Shown: piece after piece, positions 55,406 to 64,000 of the stretch | Numbering within the stretch: the first letter of the stretch is position 1 | How the letters are laid out: every line of letters begins with the position of its first letter | From: Dicyema japonicum | Lineage: Eukaryota; Dicyemida; Rhombozoa; Dicyemidae | DNA length: 64,000 nt | Direction: 5' to 3' | NCBI GenBank assembly: GCA_011109175.1 | Contig: RDEW01000011.1 | Location: forward strand, 1,000,562 to 1,064,561 | Program-made: the position numbers and the translations under genes | The notes under the pieces: model-generated | Database searches by the model: none | What the model saw: the letters and a program-made list of their open reading frames with translations, nothing else | Told to the model about the DNA's origin: nothing

Positions 55406-56053
55406 TGTTTTATCTATAGATTTCTTTAATTCATTTCTTCTTGCAATAAAGACCTCGTTTCTGTGCCGAATTTATCTGAAAAGTCTTAAACTTTTTTCGG
55501 GCTTGCAAAATTTTTTTATTAATAAATCCAACGGCCTATCGAGGAAAAGTTACATTTTATTATTTTAAGTTAGAGATTTTACAATTTTAAATGCTAGATT
55601 TTATCATTTAACTACTAATTTTTTTAATTATAATTGCTAGATTTTGTGAATTTTTATGCTAAAAAATTTTTTTAAGTGCTAGAAACGACTTGCCTATTTA
55701 TGAGGTTTAAAGAGATTTTACAATTTTAAATGCTAGATTTTATCATTTAACTACTAATTTTTTTAATTATAATTGCTAGATTTTGTGAATTTTTATGCTA
55801 AAAAATTTTTTTAAGTGCTAGAAACGACTTGCCTATTTATGAGGTTTAAATCTTATTTTTATCATAACTAAGTCTAACCAACGTAAATACCCATTAAAAC
55901 TTTTTATAATCTCAAATTTTTATTTCTTCAGATAATTCTTACATTCTTATAAAGACGAGGAAGAACCGTAATAATATGTTAGAAATTCTATATGAACATA
56001 TTGTCACTAACATAAATATGTTAAAGTCCAAATTGATCTTTGTATAATCCTAG
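55406..56053. repeat. AT-rich spacer with 139-bp tandem duplication (55572-55849)
   Basis: Segment 55572-55710 is repeated at 55711-55849 without visible change. Nothing else in this spacer is recognisable. The period matches that at 32141-32418 although the sequences are unrelated. Confidence 0.75.
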
Positions 56054-56270
56054 ATAATATTATTATTACCCCCGGGATCACTGGGTCAAAAAGAAAGAAA
56101 TAAAGGTTCTCAACTAAGTGATCCCAGGCCGACAAGAGAGAAGACGAATCGAGAATCCTGTGAACACGTTTTCATATCCACACGGGTGGACCAACAAGGA
56201 GAACCTATGTCGTTGTGGAGACGTTGAGGTAAATCCTGGATTAGCAAGAATAGTTAGTTAATATCAATTG
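56054..56270. mobile_element. LINE-D 3' end (minus) abutting a LINE-D 5' end (plus)
   Basis: The minus-strand part at 56054-56160 repeats the TAA tail, GGATCACTGGGTCAAA hairpin block and C-terminal codons (QDSRFVFSLVGLGSLS) found at 28.87-28.99 kb. The plus-strand part from about 56165 has GGTGGACCAACAAGG and CGDVEVNPGLARIV, matching the 5' region of the full element near 31.6 kb. The two truncated pieces are head to head. Confidence 0.65.
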
Positions 56271-57720
56271 CGCGTTGCCATAAGCACGTAAATTGCCTAG
56301 GGTTTCTCTCGTGCCTACACTCGACTATCCTCCCAGTCAGCCCTCCCCATCTAGCTCTGTTCCTCGCGCGTTTACAAATATCTTCAAGATCTTGTCCAGT
56401 TTTGAGTTGACCGCCGATTCGTGCGTAATCGTTATTCAGGCAGAAGAAAATCGTACATCTTGCCCGACCGTTGAAATCCAACTCCGTGATTTGAATAGTA
56501 ATCTTCCATGATTTGATTGCAAGAAATCACTTCGTTCATTCTCAGAACATGTCCGAAAAGTCGCCAGCGTGAGGTAATTACTTCTCTGCTAATCGGTTTG
56601 CATTTACACAATCTGTAGAGAGTGTCGTTTTTGATAATCTGTGGCCAGTTGATTCCCGCAATTTTTTTAAATTGATTTCTATGAAATGTGTCTAGTCTGT
56701 CAAGACTGTTCCCGAATTATATAATAGGACTGATTGTATGAACGCGTTATTTAAGCGCATCCGAAGATTTAAGGAGAAAAGTTTTCTGCGAGTCCAAATA
56801 CTCCACATCTTTTTCAGTGCACACGATGCCAACATCATTCTGCGAGCAATGTCCTCAGCATCACCCAAAAACGAGCCGAGCCTTTTAGTAAACTTTCATT
56901 TCTCATCAATCCGTGTTGGTAACCGCTGAATCGAAGTTAACTCAGTTTTTCTGAATTGATCTTCAAAGACCATTACTCCAGAACTGTTGTGGTCTTATCT
57001 ACTACAGTTCTTAGTACCTCCACATTCTCAGACACAAAATCGATGTCATCAGCATATATTAATTTCACAAAATGATTATTTTTGTTACCAAATTCTTTTA
57101 TAAGGTCCCTCAACGCAGCTTCCAAATAAATAGCAAAGAGAACTGGCGAAAGCGAGTCCCCTTGCGGAGTACCAATCCCGGTCGTGATTTTTTAGAATAG
57201 CCCTTCTCTACTTTCACTATGAGGCTCGTGTTAGCCAGCAAAAAACGCACAATCCTCAAACAGTCCTTGTCAATTATGTCCTTGAGAACTTGCAATAGTT
57301 TTTCTCGGCAGACGCACTCGAATGCTTTCGATAAGTCGACTCCCAGAATATACATTGTTTTTCTGTACTTCTGACATATTGCCGTAAGCCACCGATAACT
57401 CTATACTATATCAGCGGTTGATATTCCTGGTATGAATCTGCTTTGACTTGGTGACAAGTATTGGTAAACTGAATTTGATATTCGATTCAATGTTGTATTC
57501 GACAAAGTTTTGTCGCAAAGTGGTCAAAATCACGATCGGTCTGAGATTTTCAATTGGACCTTCAGGTTTGCCAGGTTTTTGTAAAGGAAGTAGAACTCTC
57601 ATCGCGATGTCAATTGAACAATGAGTCCTGAATATTTCGTTGAATATAAAAGTTATTTTTTCTGCTAGATGGGTTGGTGCATATTTTAACAACTCCCACA
57701 TTTGTGGGGAGTTGTTAGCC
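56254..57720 (-). pseudogene. LINE-B RT, 5'-truncated and degraded
   Basis: The minus strand reads YAPTHLAEKITFIFNEIFRT and LPLQKPGKPEGPIENLRPIV (57411-57701), then ILGVDLSKAFECVCREKLLQ and IVRFLLANTSLIVKV (57110-57355). The antisense of 57000-57180 contains the YADD region in broken frames. The C-terminal unit at 56254-56481 ends RARWGGLTGRIVECRHERNP. Stops and frameshifts are abundant. Confidence 0.75.
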
Positions 57721-57729
57721 AGAATAATC

Positions 57730-58245
57730 CTAGATTTATTTTATTTATTTAACACCCAAGACCACGGTAAAACCAAACTAACTATCACGTGATCCCGATG
57801 CGTTCCACCAAAATCCTCATCCTTTCTCGGTGCTCCTTCCTCGTGCCCACACAAGCTCGTACTGAGCGGCTGACTGTATTTGCAGAGCCATCTTCTCACA
57901 TGCCGGAGTTTAGATTCATGAGGACCTCCAGAGTAGTCGGTCCGGTTCTGTGTCTCCCACAAGTCCACCGCTCCGTGACTCTGAAAGCCTTCATTGTACG
58001 TCCTCGATTTTCTTAGTATTCGTCCATGATAATGAAGGTCCCCACGAAGCACACGCGTACGAGAACCATGGTTCAATGTATTGTTTGTAGATATTCATAG
58101 AGACCGGGTGGGTACCGGTCTTCCATATTCCAGATAAACATTTCAATACATTGATTTTTTTTCGCACTTCAGAACAATGTTTGCCACGTGTGGTGACAAA
58201 CATATGTGCGCATCCAGTAGATAAATTAATATAAATGACCAAACA
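57730..58245 (-). mobile_element. LINE-E 3' end
   Basis: The minus-strand frames read MNIYKQYIEPWFSYACASWG, then PSLSWTNTKKIEDVQ. After a shift comes HRDHVIVSLVLPWSWVLNK, corresponding to the non-coding 3' block ACCGTGGTCTTGGGTG and a TAAA-type tail. The same segment is in plus orientation at 26880-27207. It is 5'-truncated. Confidence 0.65.
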
Positions 58246-58409
58246 ATGAGACTGTTAAACAAATATAATAATTATTAATATAAATATGTAAATTTATAAT
58301 TTTTACATCGGCTAACCTAACACGAATAACCGGTAATCTCATATGAGTTGTAGTTGTGCTGTTTGAGTTGTTGGAGTTTCTGTTTGCTGTTTGCTGTTAT
58401 AATTGTTAG

Positions 58410-58895
58410 ATGCAAGATAATAAGAATACTAAATTCGACATAATTTACAAAGAACCCAACAGTTGTCCACCAAAGCTTACTTCGTCTGAATATCCAACAT
58501 CCCCCATGCTTAACGCGAATGAAAGATGCGAGGCTGCCGAAAGAAGGAGACAAGTAATAGTTAGTCAAATTGATAGAACTTTTACAAACGAATATCAACA
58601 GAGATTTGTCACCGTAGAATTAACAAGAATGATGATGTCAAATGGAGGAAAAGATACCTAGAAAATGACTTTATAAATCGTTCCCTCTCAGCCTTAACAG
58701 AGTCTCAGTCACGAGCGGAGTCTCTCCATGAGGAACAACTAAGCAACATTAAGTCTAAGGCTGCCTTGGCATCGTGTAGTCCATCTTTAAGATATATTAT
58801 TAGGAATGACAGGATAATGGACGAGTAAGTGTTGTTTCTAATGTAGATCTGTTGCTGAAGAATTTGACGTAAATAAGGAAAATGAGACTCAATGA
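58410..58895 (+). CDS. Small coiled-coil protein of unknown function, three exons
   Basis: From the ATG at 58410 the first exon reads MQDNKNTKFDIIYKEPNSCP and ERCEAAERRRQVIVSQIDRT. A 20-nt intron at 58608-58627 and a 22-nt intron at 58825-58846 keep a single frame: NDDVKWRKRYLENDFINRSL, ALTESQSRAESLHEEQLSNI, SLRYIIRNDRIMDE and SVAEEFDVNKENETQ with TGA ending at 58895. The protein, about 150 residues, is charged and mostly helical in appearance with heptad-like spacing. I do not recognise a family. Two introns of the expected size that open a single reading frame argue that it is a real gene. Its nearest neighbours are transposons. Confidence 0.6.
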
Positions 58896-59571
58896 TTAGC
58901 TAGGATTACTTTATTTGTTAGGCTTTATTTTGTTTGGCATGTCTGTGTCTATTATTATTAAATCAACATACGAACTATAATAGTTATAGTTTCATCCATG
59001 CGGCGTTAGAAACTACCAAACTAGATAAGCGATTCCACCTACCGTGGTCATGCAGAACATCTCCCAAGCCGTTCAGATGTTAGCCGCTTTTCATTACCCT
59101 TTGGCGTGAATGACATCAGCATCAAGTATCCCAAGGACTGTGGTTAATGGGTGTCAACAGAAATGTGATTTAGCTTCAACGAAGTACTCCTCTTCGCTAT
59201 ATTGGCTGGAGTATTTATCTTCAATCTTTGTATATGTTTGAAGATTTTCCATTACAAATCCTATATTGTCTGTATGTCATCAATTTAATCTATTATATTG
59301 ATTCTACTCCAGCAGACTAATTTATGAAATATAATCTTAATATATTTGCTAAAAATCGTAGACAAAACAAAATGTGGCTTTATAGCATACTAGAACAAGC
59401 ATGTCAAACACGCCGCCCACACTAAGTATTGTGGCGGACCGTGTCATTAAAATGAGGCCACCAGAGAAAACCAGTAGATTTCTGTCAATGGCGTCAAATA
59501 GATAGGCAGTGGTTATGAGGAACCTCACGAGGGTGATCCCATTGTCTATAGTAGGTATAGACTCTATACCA
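58896..59571. other. No gene recognised
   Basis: The region is spacer up to the hAT element. A 77-codon minus-strand frame at 59349-59582 has no signature. A higher-GC part at 58985-59200 has no open frame. Confidence 0.45.
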
Positions 59572-59639
59572 GAGGTTGTCAAACGGTGCGCCGCGGCACA
59601 CTAAGTGTCATTTGGATTTATATGCAAAGATAAAAATAA

Positions 59640-60775
59640 ACTACCTCAATGTCTAATTTGCATGGAAGAATCTCCTATCTACTAAGGACAGCTCCATATT
59701 ATTCTCAACAGGAGCTGCTCGAGAATTTTGATTTGTCTCTCCTCAGCTCGACGGAGCAAATATTTAATGTCTGATTCGACGATGATACATGGATGCAGGC
59801 TACACTCCCAGTTAGATTCGGGGGTCTTGGAATCCGTCGAACTTTGGACATCTCACTTCCCGATCATTTATCATCACTCACGGCTTGCGAACCTTTGGTC
59901 AGGAGGATTCTACACTCCCCACCCGAATTCTCAACTGACCAAGAGATAATTCACGCACGAGAAGCCTGGAATGCCACCAACCTACCCCTGCCTCCTTCCC
60001 AAGATCGCCAGCGAAACCGGGACAACTTATTATGCTGGAAATCATTTGGACTCCTACTAGAATCTGCCAATCAGCACCGACGCGCTTGTTTGCTTTCGGG
60101 GGCTTCCCCATAGAGCGGAGCTTGGCTAAACGCCATCCCCAATGGAGCTTTGGGCACTTTTCTGGATGATGAATGCGTTAGAACTGGTATCTCTCTGCGA
60201 CTGGGACTAAAAGTATGTATACCTCACCCGTGCCGATGTGGCATCCTGATAGACTGCTATGGCCTGCATCCTCTCGCCTGCAGGAGGAGCGCTGGCAGAT
60301 CCCCAAGGCACAAGGCTCGAATGAAATTGTCAGGCAAGCTATGGATGCTGCTGGATACTCGGCCATTCTTGAACCGGTCGGGTTATGCAGAAGTGAGGCG
60401 GAGAAGGCCAAACTCGTTAAATACGTCGACCATCCCGATGATGTCAAATTTGTTCCCCTTGCTATGGAGACTTCCGGATCCTACTCCCCCTCTACACTCG
60501 AGTTTTTCGGACGTCTTGGAAACCGGATCACCTCATGCACTGGAGATCTCCGTGAACGCCGCTGGCTATTTGAGCGAATTTCGCTCGCAATTTTGAGAGG
60601 GAACAGCCCCTCTACACTCGAGTTTTTCGGACGTCTTGGAAACCGGATCACCTCATGCACTGGAGATCTCCGTGAACGCCGCTGGCTATTTGAGCGAATT
60701 TCGCTCGCAATTTTGAGAGGGAACAGCCACGCGGTGAGGGCGGCAACTACCTGACTTCTATTGTTTAAATTTAAA
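59640..60775 (+). pseudogene. LINE-A 3' half, nested in hAT
   Basis: The frames read LPVRFGGLGIRRTLDISLPD, PLVRRILHSPPEFSTDQEII, EAWNATNLPLPPSQDRQRNR (59793-60113), then the zinc-binding block, and at 60215-60754 AEKAKLVKYVDHPDDVKFVP, LAMETSGSYSPSTLEFFGRL and RERRWLFERISLAILRGNS. The last 40 codons are duplicated exactly (60487-60606 and 60607-60726), staying in frame. Compared with the 11-14 kb copy it lacks the N-terminal finger and RT core. It is a 5'-truncated insertion into the hAT element. Confidence 0.8.
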
Positions 60776-60845
60776 TTAAATTGTATAATGGAAGCGAACT
60801 AAAGAGACATTTTACTTCAATATCCGGACTATTCCGAAAAAATCT

Positions 60846-61145
60846 GTGGATTATTTTATCCATTTGAAAAAACAACACAAGTGTTATTTAGTTTTTACTA
60901 TGAATCGTAGATCTAGTCAAATGATGTTCAGTGAAACTTTTGTAAACACAGAGGAATCATTGAAATGTTCATATCTGATCTCAGAATTGATAGCAAAACA
61001 ACTAAAACCTCACACTATTGGCGAAAACTTGATAATCCCTGTTTGTCGTTTTATTTCTCGGACTATGTTTGGTCATAAATATGAACAAAAAATAATGACC
61101 ATTCGACCTGATATTGATGATATATGCAAAAACAATAATAATTAA
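60846..61145 (+). pseudogene. hAT transposase fragment (ZBED5/GTF2IRD2-like)
   Basis: The frame reads YFIHLKKQHKCYLVFTMNRR and LKCSYLISELIAKQLKPHTI, then GENLIIPVCRFISRTMFGHK. The S-Y-x-x-S-x-x-I-A...K-P-H-T-I-G-E...I.P......MFG.K pattern is the N-terminal part of hAT transposases and of the domesticated ZBED5/FAM200 genes. Only this exon-sized part remains, inside the bounded hAT element, so I call it a transposase remnant and not a domesticated gene. Confidence 0.65.
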
Positions 61146-61313
61146 GATTTCATTTTTTATTAATAAAAATTTGGGAATTAAATTACCAATTTTTGTACCT
61201 AGTTTTACACATCTTAAAAATTTAATTTTTTATTTTTTAATGTGTGCCGTGGATTATTTTTTTACGATTAGTGTCCCGCGAAAATTATTTTTTTGAATAG
61301 CTCTGCTCTATAC

Positions 61314-62459
61314 CATGTTTTCTTCTGCGGTTGGTCTCAGAATACTGTATCAATCCCTAAAGAGGAAGATTTCTTTTTGTATTTTTAGCATACTTATATA
61401 TATAATCGACCTCTGGCTCAATGGGATGCTATGGAGACTTGGCCAGACAAAATGTTTGTGCATTATTCCAACGAAGAGATAGAAGATCCTGGGGAATGCG
61501 AAATTTAAATTGACTACTTCCATTATCCTAGTCTATTTTTCGTAAAAAGACGAACGTTGTTGCACGTGATTTAGATGGTGAGACTTTTAGGCGGTCTTTC
61601 AAGAACCAAAGATCTGCCAGTATTAATGTTTATTGTAGTTGTCGCTACCTCAGGTCTCAATGTCTTACTGCAATATTATTATTAAGGCACTTTCACGAAA
61701 GCCATAATGATTATAGCCCCGCATGTGCAACACTCAAAGAAATAATATTTATAGTTAGTTTATAAGTCTACTGCAATAACGAAGTAATATTTAAATGTTA
61801 ATAATGTTACGTTCCAAGTATATTAGGATAATAATCTGATTGTTTGTATTTGATTCAGTCCTTGGAAATTACAATTCGATTCGGATTACCATCACTTATA
61901 TATTTATTCCCCCAACTGTCATAATTATGCATTCCACCATGATTTATCACCAAATCAACCATTTCCCAAAAGTCATGAGATCTTAAATGACTAAATTTCA
62001 CAAAAATAAAATATTCATTCCTCTTCCTAATAAAATAACAACACCTTACACGTAGGTCTCGTCCAACTAAAAATCAGCTATATTTTGACGAACCAGTCAT
62101 CCTCTCGATTCTTCTATGACATTTTGAGTTTTTTGAAAGTTTCCTCTGCTCTTAGAAATTTCTAATTGAATATTTGATACTACTCATCTGTTTTTTGAAA
62201 AAGCGGATGATCCTTCATCCACAAGTCAAAATTGCACCTCGACTTCAAGCAACGTTGAAAAGGTTGAACATGAACGAATATGAACCATTGAGACGATAAA
62301 ATTCTAAAAAATTTTAAAAGTTTATAATTAAAAATAAATTCATCAGAAATATTGATTAAATTAATATTTAGCAAGCTAGTGGATTTTACAGGAAAGAAAG
62401 TTTCCGAGCTTAAAATAACCTTTAATAAGAAAATAAAGCTGAAAATAAGACAAATCGAC
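61314..62459. other. Spacer with an inverted repeat 3' end (61665-61735)
   Basis: No gene is supported. The only recognised item is the (TAA)n-tailed 3' block at 61665-61735, which is the reverse complement of 10319-10377. The rest is AT-rich with short frames. Confidence 0.5.
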
Positions 62460-63460
62460 CCTACTTCGACTTTTCGAGCTGGCCCCTGCTGACCTGAACA
62501 GATGGTTCCTTGGAATGAACATTCAAAAACTGACATTGTGGAAATCAGGAGAATGGAAAGCAGATCTAGTGAAACATGGCGAAAAACAAACAACCTGCTC
62601 TTTACTTGGCGGCAGTCAAGATATTGCCAGAAGGAAAGCCCTCGCTTGGGTAACGATGAGCAAGTTGAAGAAAAGTGGATTAGTAAACGACGATCCTGCA
62701 TATCACTTTGTTTGAGACTGTATGAAGCCTTTGTCAAGTCGATCTTAATGTACAATTCATCGACCTGGGGAACGTCCAAAACCGAACAACTTGGACTAGA
62801 CTCTTTCCATCGAAGACAACTTAGATCCCTACTAGGACTCAGCTGGCAAGCAAGAATAAAAAAGGAATCGCTGTAAAAGAGATCTTGCACGGGTCCACTG
62901 AGTCTCGAAATTGCTGATATGCGCTGGAGGCTATTTGGACATATCTTGCATATGGACTTGGGCGCTCCAGCAAACATAGCAATGGAAGACTACTTTATGA
63001 AAAAAGGACCGTGCTTTTGTGGACGCCGGCATATTACACTACCTGAAACACTTGACGGAGATCTAAAGCTCGTGAACAAACGTCTAAGCAGTGGGGACGA
63101 GTTGAGAAAACTCTCCTTCGATTGAGGAGGTTGGAAGAAGTTGGTTCGGAGAATTGTTTTGAATGTTGCACGAGTGNTCCACTGAGTCTCGAAATTGCTG
63201 ATATGCGCTGGAGGCTATTTGGACATATCTTGCATATGGACTTGGGCGCTCCAGCAAACATAGCAATGGAAGACTACTTTATGAAAAAGGGACCGTGCTT
63301 TTGTGGACGCCGGCATATTACACTACCTGAAACACTTGACGGAGATCTAAAGCTCATGAACAAACGTCTAAGCAGTGGGGACGAGTTAAGAAAACTCTCC
63401 TACGATTGAGGAGGTTGGAAGAAGTTGGTTCGGAGAATTGTTTTGAATGTTGCACGAGTG
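62460..63460 (+). pseudogene. LINE-B 3' half with duplicated end and N gap
   Basis: Thumb and C terminus: DLNRWFLGMNIQKLTLWKSG, TTCSLLGGSQDIARRKALAW, then SLCLRLYEAFVKSILMYNSS, LDSFHRRQLRSLLGLSWQAR, DMRWRLFGHILHMDLGAPAN, FCGRRHITLPETLDGDLKLV. The terminal 283 bases (62894-63176) are repeated at 63178-63460 across one N at 63177. The two copies differ at a few positions only. Confidence 0.85.
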
Positions 63461-63539
63461 AAATTATAACTATTATGATTTTACGAATGTTGCTTATAAT
63501 AATAAAATAACCTTTCCCTTTCGGTACGTTTAGCGACCA

Positions 63540-63747
63540 AATAACCAAGGAGGAGAAGAAGTTGATGGACATCATGACACTTTACAGATATAAGAAATCG
63601 AAAAAAGGGGAGCTTACGAGAGTTATTATTATAATCAAGAGGAAAGCATTTAGGAGAGATAATCATTGGTTCAAATCAAACAGAAGAAGATTCTATCGAA
63701 GCCTTAGCAGTGATGTTCAACAACAGTCAATGATGTATGTATTATGA
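63540..63747 (+). pseudogene. LINE-C fragment
   Basis: The frame gives YRYKKSKKGELTRVIIIIKR, then KAFRRDNHWFKSNRRRFYRS. It matches the block before the RT in the LINE-C ORF at 4.7-4.9 kb (GYKKLKKGELKRI, then SFRRDNFCFELNKRRFYRRL). The flanks show no further LINE-C sequence. Confidence 0.65.
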
Positions 63748-63768
63748 TGGAGACTCCACTAGTCTCTT

Positions 63769-63988
63769 TTATCATATCGGTGTTAAATGGCTGTCAAGAG
63801 GTCGTGTGTTCGAAGAGCTCATTGTCATATGAAAAATTAAAGACGGATAAAAAATCGAGTCTTATATTATTTATATTATTATCATATCGGTGTTAAATGG
63901 CTGTCAAGAGGTCGTGTGTTCGAAGAGCTCATTGTCATATGAAAAATTAAAGACGGATAAAAAATCGAGTCTTATATTATTTATATTA
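63769..63988. repeat. 110-bp tandem duplication at the window end
   Basis: Segment 63769-63878 recurs at 63879-63988 without visible difference. It includes GGCTGTCAAGAGGTCGTG and GAAGAGCTCATTGTC. I see no coding potential. Confidence 0.8.
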
Positions 63989-64000
63989 TTTCACATTTGC

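Larger units (their letters stand above)
59572..61313. mobile_element. hAT element with 8-bp target-site duplication and nested LINE-A
   Basis: CTCTATAC flanks the element at 59572-59579 and 61306-61313. The left end is CAGAGGTTGTCAAACGG and the right end, inverted, is CAGAGCTATTCAAA, with further similarity (GGCACACTAAG and GGGACACTAAT). These are hAT-type ends. The element of 1726 bp contains a LINE-A fragment at about 59640-60775 and a remnant of the transposase at 60846-61145. Confidence 0.85.

Noticed and set aside
60846-61145. Domesticated ZBED5-like host gene
   Set aside because: It lies between hAT TIRs with an 8-bp target-site duplication, so it is parsimoniously the element's own transposase remnant.
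62180-62977. 265-codon open frame on the minus strand
   Set aside because: It is the antisense shadow of the LINE-B C-terminal sequence (plus strand, LDSFHRRQLRSLLGL) and has no family signature of its own.
63780-63830. TGGCTGTCAAGAGG and GTGTTCGAAGAGC as Pol III A and B boxes of a SINE
   Set aside because: The spacing is only about 17 bases and both boxes have several mismatches. The block is better described as a duplicated spacer.
1-64000. CRISPR arrays, bacterial operons or Shine-Dalgarno sites
   Set aside because: The window is clearly eukaryotic, with spliceosomal introns and LINEs; no array of spaced direct repeats was seen.

Overview
This is a eukaryotic, AT-rich window in which six protein-coding genes with extremely short introns sit among decayed transposable elements. 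The best taxonomic guess is a dicyemid mesozoan (Dicyema or a relative). The genes are animal-type: eIF3a, a fused OPRT-ODC UMP synthase, p115/USO1, a DRAM-family protein, an MVB12-like ESCRT-I subunit and an NWD1-like NACHT-WD protein. Their introns, located by comparison with remembered animal homologues, are only 20-28 nt, many of them 22-24 nt. Introns averaging roughly 26 nt have been reported for dicyemids. The taxon call is inference; no rRNA or mitochondrial marker is present.

Host genes, left to right: eIF3a (6806-9640, +), MVB12-like (16763-17461, -), UMPS (21662-23249, +), USO1/p115 (33811-36245, -), DRAM/TMEM150-like (39663-40485, -), NWD1-like (47609-52220, -) and a small coiled-coil gene of unknown function (58410-58895, +). 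They are unrelated housekeeping genes with no operon logic. The groups of transposons between them are independent of the genes.

The repeats fall into several families, labelled here A to E for cross-reference. LINE-A has a PHD-like finger, RT with a LDD box, a zinc finger and a PD-(D/E)XK-like tail; copies lie at 1.8, 11-14, 17.8, 28.3, 37.2 and 59.6 kb. LINE-B is an APE-endonuclease plus RT element with copies at 5-6.7, 19.4-21.5, 25.4-28.3, 54.6-55.4, 56.2-57.7 and 62.5-63.5 kb. LINE-C is R2-like with a restriction-like endonuclease; pieces lie at 4-5, 23.8-25, 42.1 and 63.6 kb. LINE-D is jockey/CR1-like with a degenerate 2A-like motif before the endonuclease; copies lie at 2.3, 14.5-16.2, 18.6-19.3, 28.9-31.7, 36.5, 44.9-47.5, 52.9-54.5 and 56.1 kb. 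LINE-E is represented by 3' ends at 26.9 and 57.8 kb. DNA transposons are Tc1/mariner (0.35-1.75 kb), pogo/Tigger (3.6, 25.2, 32, 38, 42.7-44.8 kb) and a hAT element with intact target-site duplication (59.57-61.31 kb). All inspected copies carry stops or frameshifts.

Five assembly gaps (four single N, one run of 35 N) are each flanked by two near-identical copies of the same 188-451 bp sequence. These look like contig ends that overlapped but were not merged. Several further exact duplications of 110-139 bp without N may have the same origin. Gene content near them should be read with that in mind.
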